Assembly (NCBI GenBank): GCA_900765975.1
Contig: CAAFTS010000030.1
Location: 1-28,507, forward strand
From: Lachnospiraceae bacterium
GTDB lineage: Bacteria > Bacillota > Clostridia > Lachnospirales > Lachnospiraceae
Reading direction: 5' to 3'
Length of the DNA: 28,507 bases
A program made the position numbers and the translations under genes. The notes under the pieces were generated by a model, which saw nothing but the letters and a program-made list of their open reading frames with translations, made no database searches and had not been told where the DNA came from. Shown in pieces: positions 17,599-24,800 of the stretch (positions are counted from its first letter, which is position 1; each line of letters starts with the position of its first letter).

Positions 17599-18660
17599 CT
17601 AATACTCTCTTTGTTTTACGATATTTTCTGTAATTGCCTGTATCGTATACTCTTTTCCGCCCAACATAATTTCAAAATCTTCCGGCATATTCACATATAC
17701 CTCCTCCGGTACATTCCATTCTTTTTGTAAAGACTCACCATTCTCAATTTGTTTAATTACCTTTTCTATATAATATCCGTGCCATGGATTACATTCTGCA
17801 TCAATTAAAATCTCTCCTGCCTGCACCCGGCGAAGTCCTCCCTGTGTCGCATCAAAAGAAATCACCTGAATGTCTCCTCCCGGACCTACACGCTTCCCAG
17901 CATCCTGAATTGCATCAATTGCACCAAATGCCTCATTATCATTTTCACAATAGACAAAATTAATATTGTCATGCTCTCTAAGCATCTTTGTCATAACTTC
18001 ATACGCTTTTGCCTCTGTATATTCTCCCGATTCCTGCGCCAGAAGATTCCATCCATACTTCTCCGCTGCATCTTCCAGAGCAGTACTTCTCCCAATCTGT
18101 GCCGTCGCTCCCAATGTACCTTGAATATTTACAATATTCACTTCCGGAATCTGATTTTGCTCCACATACTCTAACAAAATCCTGCACGCCTTCTGTCCCT
18201 CCAGATAAAAATCGGAACCAATCCATGTCGTATAGAGTTCCGAATCTTCCACAGATACTCTTCGATCTATAACAATTACCGGTATACCTGCTCTCTTCGC
18301 CTCCTCTAATACCGTATCCCATCCGGTTTCTACCACTGGTGAAAACACAATATAGTCCACTTCTTGCTGTATAAATCTACGAATTGCCATAATCTGATTT
18401 GACTGCTTCTGTTTTGCATCTTCAAAAATCAGATCATACCCCCGCTCTGGTGTAAACGTCTGTTTCATGGAAATCGAATTCGCAGTCCGCCAGTTAGATT
18501 CTGCTCCAACCTGAGAAAATCCAATCGTGATAAGTTTTTCTTGATCTGTTCTGGAACCCTGTCTACCATTTTCTTTCCGATATTCATTAGTACTCACCGC
18601 TGTAATAAGGATGACAACGAATAATACTACCCCAACCCCAAAAGCCAATATCTTTTTCAT
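17599..18660 (-). CDS. membrane-anchored YtfQ-like sugar-binding protein, sensor accessory subunit
   Basis: A 353-residue periplasmic-binding-protein type I fold that is anchored rather than released. The N terminus MKKILAFGVGVVLFVVILIT is one hydrophobic helix without a lipobox Cys. The binding part is closer to E. coli YtfQ than the operon's own transport protein: IGFSQVGAESNWRTAN, DYIVFSPVVETGWDTVLEEA, VIVIDRRVSVEDSELYTTWI and VYCENDNEAFGAIDAI. It precedes the response regulator and kinase genes, as in known three-component sensors of the XylFII-LytS-YesN kind. Its role is therefore probably to bind the sugar outside and switch the kinase. An ATG at 18672 directly abuts GGAGG, so 18660 is favoured. 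Confidence 0.85.
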   Translation of the reverse strand: MKKILAFGVGVVLFVVILITAVSTNEYRKENGRQGSRTDQEKLITIGFSQVGAESNWRTANSISMKQTFTPERGYDLIFEDAKQKQSNQIMAIRRFIQQEVDYIVFSPVVETGWDTVLEEAKRAGIPVIVIDRRVSVEDSELYTTWIGSDFYLEGQKACRILLEYVEQNQIPEVNIVNIQGTLGATAQIGRSTALEDAAEKYGWNLLAQESGEYTEAKAYEVMTKMLREHDNINFVYCENDNEAFGAIDAIQDAGKRVGPGGDIQVISFDATQGGLRRVQAGEILIDAECNPWHGYYIEKVIKQIENGESLQKEWNVPEEVYVNMPEDFEIMLGGKEYTIQAITENIVKQREY

Positions 18661-18717
18661 AATGTATTTCATCCTCCGTACTTCTTTCTAGATAAAGTCC
18701 TCCCTATGATATCATCA

Positions 18718-18746
18718 ATTATAAAAGCACTTTTGTGATTGTAACA
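18718..18746 (-). promoter_or_regulatory. candidate promoter of the three-component sensor operon
   Basis: A perfect -10 TATAAT (18723-18718) lies about 55 bases before the start codon. Upstream, TGTTAC/GTTACA (18746-18740) gives a weak -35 at 16-17 bases. The strand and position fit transcription of the sensor operon. Confidence 0.55.
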
Positions 18747-18796
18747 TACTTTTTCTTTTGAAAACAGTTTATTTTTTTATTGCATATCAAAAACAG

Positions 18797-18840
18797 CACC
18801 AAAAACGAGGGTTGATGTACCATCACTACATCAACCCTAC
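18797..18840 (-). terminator. terminator of the GH43 gene pair
   Basis: A perfect 12-base-pair stem (AGGGTTGATGTA / TACATCAACCCT, 18808-18838) with a 7-base loop is followed on the - strand by CGTTTTT. It lies 24 bases after the stop of the second GH43 gene and insulates it from the sensor operon promoter. Confidence 0.8.
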
Positions 18841-18862
18841 TCTTTACTCTTACTACACTACT

Positions 18863-21800
18863 TTATTTCTGTTTTTTTCTAAAAAGAACAATTCCTGCCG
18901 CTGCAAGAGCTGCTGCCATACATCCAACAACGACTCCGATGTTCGCAGTGTCACCTGTCTTTACTGCCTCTGGTTTCTTCGGATTTTCCGGTTCTTGTGG
19001 TTCCACTTGTTTCAAATTCTCAACGCTTTGTTTCAGCGCCTGAACTGCATCTGCCACCTCTTTTTCTAAAGCATCTGGATTTTCTGCCACAGTCGTTGCT
19101 GCATCGTATGCATCTTTAAACGTTTTGTAACTTTCTTCTGTATAAACCGTCGCATCCAAATCTTTATATTTCTCTAAAAGTTCAAGAAGTTCTGTCTTAT
19201 CTCCCAGTACACCGCCTGCTAATTCCACATCCCGGAGTACTCTATTGTAAACTTTAATATTATCAAAAGCACCTTTAAAATATTCATCTCCACTATAGAA
19301 TGACTTTCCTAAATATGCTTTTACATTTTTCCCTAAATCTGTCATCTCATTCTGAACATTTTCATTATGCCCAATCAGTTGATCTCCCAGATATAGCTTC
19401 ATATCTGTTCCATCCATAATCAATGTCAAATGCAACCACTGATCCTGAATTGCTGTACTTAATTTCTCCGTAAATCCCTTTTCGCTTCCCCAGGAACCTG
19501 TTGTAATAACAGATTTAATAGAATCTGCAGTTGGTTTCAGGAAATAATATTTTGTACTGTCTTGTCCGATTGCAAACGCAAAATAATTTCCACTTACTTT
19601 TTCTGCTTTGATATCCATAGAAATCGAAAATGTATTTCTTCCATCGAAAAATCCTTCCGGAAATGCTGCATAAGTTCCATTGCTTCCATCTAAAGAAAGT
19701 ACCTGAGAACCTGTTGTTTCATCTTTTACAAGCTGTGCATTTCCATTTAACAAACCTGTATTTTCATTTCCACTAATGTCTTCAATATTGGTTCCATCTA
19801 CCGTTTCAAAATCGTATTCCAATACCGGTGCAAGTGATTCTTCTTCCTTATTCTCTTCCGCAAGATTTGACCATTTCTCCATCACTGCCTGATATTCTTC
19901 CTCGGTTACAGGAATTGGTGTACCATGTCTTGCGTGGGAAGGCATACGGGATGCAGTTGCTTTCTCAAATACTCCTGAAGACAAATCTGTTGTTACCAAC
20001 GGATAATATCCGATTCCCCCGAAATCATCTACTAGCAGACACCATTTTCCATCCGGTGCGTCCTGTGGATTATATTTAAAAATTGTCGGCCCTTCTACCC
20101 ACTGATTCTGATTCAGAGATTCTGATGCAATCGGTGTCCATTCGCCAAGCAAGGTACTGCTCTTTTCTGCAAAAATAGATTTTGTCTTTGCACCCAATTC
20201 ATTGGTATTTCCGCCTTCATTCTTTGTATAACGGTAATACATATTTTCCTCATCATTATAAATAATGGTCGTATCGATACTGGACTCATCTTTTTCAATG
20301 AAAACCTGTGGCTCAGTAAAGCTATAGAAGTCTCTTGTTTTTGCATAGTAAACTATTTGCTTTCCATAGTTATCATCTGATGTTTTTGAAGACCAATACA
20401 CAACGTATTCTCCGGTAATTGGATCATATGTTGCTTCTGGTGCCCATGTACAACCTGCACCAATTGATGCACTGACTTCTACCATACGTTGTTCAGACCA
20501 GTTTACCAAATCAGTTGATTCCCAAACCATCAATGACTGGCTTCCTGCTGTCTGCGCTGCTCCCCATCCATTTCCGCCATTGATTTTTAAGTCAGTTGCA
20601 ATCATATAAAATTTATCCCCTTCCGGAGAACGAATAATAAATGGATCACGTACACCTTTTTCTCCCATTGTAGAAGTCAGAACCGGTTTGTTTTCATTCA
20701 AATCGTACCATTTATCTCCATTTTCACTGGCTGCAAAATAAATCTGCTCTCCATCAGAATATCCCTCTCCCGCAAAGTACGCGAAAAAGTATCCTTTATA
20801 ATCCTCTGCAGTCAATGCCTTCTTTGCAGCTTTTACAAGAAATGTAAAGCTCTTTGTATCCGTTGCCTTACCAGACTTCAAGGTTGCAGTCATTGTAACT
20901 TCCGTATCTTCTGTTGGTCTCGTCACTGTTCCTGCCGGTGTTGCATCATATCCTTCATTGTCATGTGCCTCTATATCCACAATTTCCGGATGATCTGTTT
21001 CCCATGTAATGCTCACATCATTGATTGCTTTCTCCGGAAGTGTAATATTTCCGTACACTGGATGATTGATTGTGTCGTATGGAAGTGTTAAACTTTCTTT
21101 TGCCTCAGCCAGCTTTCCTTCATCGGAAGTGTCCTTCTTTTCGGCGCTGATTTTAAATGATTTCAGTGAACCGGTAAAATACGGATCCGGTGAATACAAG
21201 GACTTGCCAATATAACCACAAATAGTTCCATCAGTACCATCTTTTAAAATCTGCTGAATCGAATATCCTGTTTCCTTACTCTCTACCAGTGCGTCATTTA
21301 AATATACAGATAACGTTCCTTGATCAAATGCCACTTTCACTGTATTATATGCACCCTCACGAATCTTCGCACTTTGTGCAAGCAAAATTTCGCTTGTACT
21401 ATCTTTGATACCTGTACGCAGATTTCCTTTGTTTGCACTATTACCATTTCCGTTCTGTACCGGGCAAAGGAAAAGGTAATTCTTTACATTCGGCCAGGAT
21501 GCAACCTTACTTCCTAATGTAAATAACCAGGAATTTTCTTTATTTTCAGGAGCTACCTGAAACTCTGCTTCAATTTCAAACGCCTCTTTTTCAATCAATC
21601 CTGCCGGAAGTTCTACATATTTTCCATCTCCCAGATTTAATATCTTTGCCCCATCTTCTTCTGAAAAATCCTGCTCTGTAATTCCATTTAATTTTGCATG
21701 ATTTCCATTCCCTGACTTATCTGTCAAATATCCGTCCTTATTCGTCATATCATATTCTGCAACAATCCCCATTTCCCCTTCTCCGGCTGCATTCGCAACC

Positions 21801-21871
21801 GGTGTTGGGAGAATGGATAATGTCAATGCTGTAGCAAGCATCAACACTCCACACTTTTTAAACATCCTCAT
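18863..21871 (-). CDS. cell-wall-anchored multidomain GH43 enzyme (probable alpha-L-arabinofuranosidase)
   Basis: A 1002-residue secreted enzyme. Order: signal peptide (1-29), LamG-like module (35-245), Ig-like module (255-347), GH43 five-bladed propeller (about 350-665), second LamG module (683-885), helical FIVAR-like module (890-955), proline/lysine linker, then VKTGD (970-974), membrane helix and RKKQK tail for sortase anchoring. Catalytic candidates follow the GH43 pattern: base D409 in GVRDPFI, modulating D533 in SIDTTIIY and acid E593 in WVEGPTIFK. The sequence around these sites resembles the BT3655-like GH43 group. It overlaps the preceding giant GH43 gene by 14 bases, and AAAGGA lies inside that gene's end. 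Expected role: removing arabinofuranosyl side groups or ends outside the cell. The exact linkage is not visible. Confidence 0.88.
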   Translation of the reverse strand: MRMFKKCGVLMLATALTLSILPTPVANAAGEGEMGIVAEYDMTNKDGYLTDKSGNGNHAKLNGITEQDFSEEDGAKILNLGDGKYVELPAGLIEKEAFEIEAEFQVAPENKENSWLFTLGSKVASWPNVKNYLFLCPVQNGNGNSANKGNLRTGIKDSTSEILLAQSAKIREGAYNTVKVAFDQGTLSVYLNDALVESKETGYSIQQILKDGTDGTICGYIGKSLYSPDPYFTGSLKSFKISAEKKDTSDEGKLAEAKESLTLPYDTINHPVYGNITLPEKAINDVSITWETDHPEIVDIEAHDNEGYDATPAGTVTRPTEDTEVTMTATLKSGKATDTKSFTFLVKAAKKALTAEDYKGYFFAYFAGEGYSDGEQIYFAASENGDKWYDLNENKPVLTSTMGEKGVRDPFIIRSPEGDKFYMIATDLKINGGNGWGAAQTAGSQSLMVWESTDLVNWSEQRMVEVSASIGAGCTWAPEATYDPITGEYVVYWSSKTSDDNYGKQIVYYAKTRDFYSFTEPQVFIEKDESSIDTTIIYNDEENMYYRYTKNEGGNTNELGAKTKSIFAEKSSTLLGEWTPIASESLNQNQWVEGPTIFKYNPQDAPDGKWCLLVDDFGGIGYYPLVTTDLSSGVFEKATASRMPSHARHGTPIPVTEEEYQAVMEKWSNLAEENKEEESLAPVLEYDFETVDGTNIEDISGNENTGLLNGNAQLVKDETTGSQVLSLDGSNGTYAAFPEGFFDGRNTFSISMDIKAEKVSGNYFAFAIGQDSTKYYFLKPTADSIKSVITTGSWGSEKGFTEKLSTAIQDQWLHLTLIMDGTDMKLYLGDQLIGHNENVQNEMTDLGKNVKAYLGKSFYSGDEYFKGAFDNIKVYNRVLRDVELAGGVLGDKTELLELLEKYKDLDATVYTEESYKTFKDAYDAATTVAENPDALEKEVADAVQALKQSVENLKQVEPQEPENPKKPEAVKTGDTANIGVVVGCMAAALAAAGIVLFRKKQK

Positions 21872-24800
21872 TTTTCTTAAATCCTTTCATAATCACTGTT
21901 CCACTTAAGAGCGATGCCAGACCTAATACCATCCACAGTATTCCATCTGATGAATCTCCGGTCTGAACTGCCCCACTCTGCAAACCGCCTGACATTCCGC
22001 TATTTGGCTTACTTCCGTCCGGTTTATTTCCATCTGGATTTCCTCCACCCGGATTTCCGCCTGTGCCGGAATTATCTTTTACAACTACTTCAAATGATGC
22101 TGTATACTCTTTTCCGTCTACAGTATAAGTAACTGTAATTGTCTGTGTTCCAGCCTTTGTGTTGTCAAAGCCTTCTACTGTTACGTCTTTTGTTACATCT
22201 TTCTTCACACCATCACTATAAACAGCATTGACTGTCATTCCTGTAAGATCCAGTGTTTCTCCTGTCTGATACTCTGCCTTTGCAGGAGCTTTCAGTTCAA
22301 TACCTGTCAAAGTTACTGTTTCCTCTTCTTTTGGCTTTAACGCATCAATTGCCATCTGCAATTCTGCTGCCGCAGCATCTGCCTCAGCAGTTGTCTGCAC
22401 TGTCTCAAGGGCTGCCTCTGCAACACCAAGTGCCTCTAGAAGTGCCTGATATGTTTCTTCTGTATAAAGACTTCCATCTACTGCTTTTGCATCAGCAATT
22501 GTCTGTTCCAGAAGATAGGTGCTCACATAATCGCTCTCACCCCATTTTCTCTGAAGCGCATCGTACTCAGATGCAGTTACCGGCATTACATATCCATGAC
22601 GGAATTTACTGTCACTCGGGAAAGAATATTCATCCTGTCCCAGTAATCTGAATTCTCCTGAGCTCAAATCTGTTGTAATCAGCGGATAGTATCCCTGGCC
22701 TCTTGCAAATCTGTCAACCATTAAACACCATTGATCTTTTCCATCTTCTGTCTTTTCATTCATCTTAAAGATAATTGGTCCTTCTACGGCACCCTGCTGT
22801 GCCATAAGGTCTGTTGTCAAACTCTTGGATGGGATTTCTGTAAATTCACCAAGTACGGAATCGGATTTATCCATAACGATTGTTCCGATACTCTCGTTCT
22901 TTGTAAATCTATAATAGGTATCTCCGTCCTGGATCATCGTGGAATCAATTACTTTAATAATCTTTCCATTTTCATCTTTTCCACCATCGTGATAGAGCGT
23001 TGGCTCTGTAAATGTACGAAAATCTCTTGTTTTACAATAGTAGATCGCATGATTTTCAAATTCCTGTGTTACATTTTCATTTTCATCTACTTCCAGTTTT
23101 GTTGCTGACCAGTATACAACATATTCACCTGTTTTTTCATCATAAATAAATTCCGGTGCCCATGTACATCCTGCATTTTCCGGTGCAATTTCTGACAGCC
23201 ATGGTTCGCTCCAATTTACAAGGTCATCAGATTCCCAAACTACAATACTGTGACTTCCGCTTCCGCCGGCTCCCCACCAGTCAACGGCGCCTTCATTATG
23301 ATTATCTCCTGCCTTATTTGTCGCAATGCTCAAATCAGTTGCAATCAGATAGAACTTATCTCCTTCCGGTGATCTTGCAATAAAGTGATCACGCAATCCG
23401 CTTTCTCCAATATTACTTGGCAGTACCGGCTGATTGCCATTTAAGTTCTTCCAGTTCAATCCATCCTCACTGATTGAGAAATAAGTCTGTTCCTGATTTA
23501 CATTTTCTTCAGTTCCATTAAATCTTACAAACAAATATCCAACATAATCTTCTGCTTTTACTTCTTTTGCTGCTGCCTTCACAGTTACGTTGTATGTCTT
23601 CGTTACAGATTCGCTGCCCTCTTTTGAGAATACAGCTTTTAATGTTACATCTGTATCTTTGTTCTGTCTTGTAACTGCACCTGCCGGAGTATCATCATAT
23701 CCTTCGTTTTTCACTGTCTTTGTGCTGATAACATCCTCGTTGGAAGAAGTCCATTTGATTGTAACGCCATCTTTTTCTGCCGGAAGTGTAATATTTCCCT
23801 TAATATTATTCTGATTCGGAATCGTTACACTGTCTGCTACTAATTCTACTGCTCCCATCATTTCCTTGCGGGCTGTCTCATCCTGCTTTGTGAAGTTCTT
23901 CACTTCTTCATCTGTCATTGCCCAATCATATACTTTGACATTGTCATAGTAAGCCCGGAAATATTTATCCGGATTGGTCGGCATCGTCTCTTCGTTATAG
24001 AGAGATTTTCCAAGATATGCAATCAGGTTCTCGCCCAAATTGCTCATGGAAATTCCTGTACTGTTGTTAGATGCAATCTTCTTTCCATCCCGATATACAT
24101 CCAGAGAATTCTCTGTTACAACAATCTTGATGTTCTGCCATACCCGGTTGTTGTTTGGATAAACAGCAGACTTCACTGCTTGCTTTTCATTCTGCCATGA
24201 AGTAGTAGAAATTGCAGTCTTTATCTTATTCGGTTCTACTTTTAACATCAGATATTTATTATTGTCCTGTCCCACGCCAAATGTGAAATAATTACCGGAT
24301 CTAGTCACCTCTTTGACATCCATAGAGATTGTCATACGGTCTTTTCCATCAAAGAATCCTTCCGGAAATTCCAAAAATGCATTATGACCATTTACACTAT
24401 CATCTCCATCAAGATACAATACCTGTCCATATTCCTTATCCCATACATAGGATGCGCCTTCACTCAATGTAGCATTCTGTGTTCCTTCTTTACCAGTATC
24501 CTCTACGCCTGTTTCTGCATTGTACTTTTCATCAAATTTGTATTCCAGAGCCGGAGTTGTATCTGCTGACTCACCTTCTACTGTAACCTTGATACTTGTT
24601 TTTTCTTCTTTTGCAAACTCTGTATCAGACAGATTCAGAATCGGCATTCCATCTTTATCGTAAAATACCGGTTTGATATATGCATGACGACATGGATCAT
24701 ATAATGGATCTCCGCTATGACCTTTGTGTGCCTCTGTCGGTCTTGCATGGTATACAATAATCTGGTTTCCATTTTCATCTACAGTAAAGGAATTATGCCC

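Noticed and set aside
18673..18760. Search for a shared regulator motif (AAAAAGTAT, CAGTAAAAA) among the three promoter regions of the sugar locus.
   Set aside because: Matches are short, AT-rich and in mixed orientation; they could easily arise by chance.
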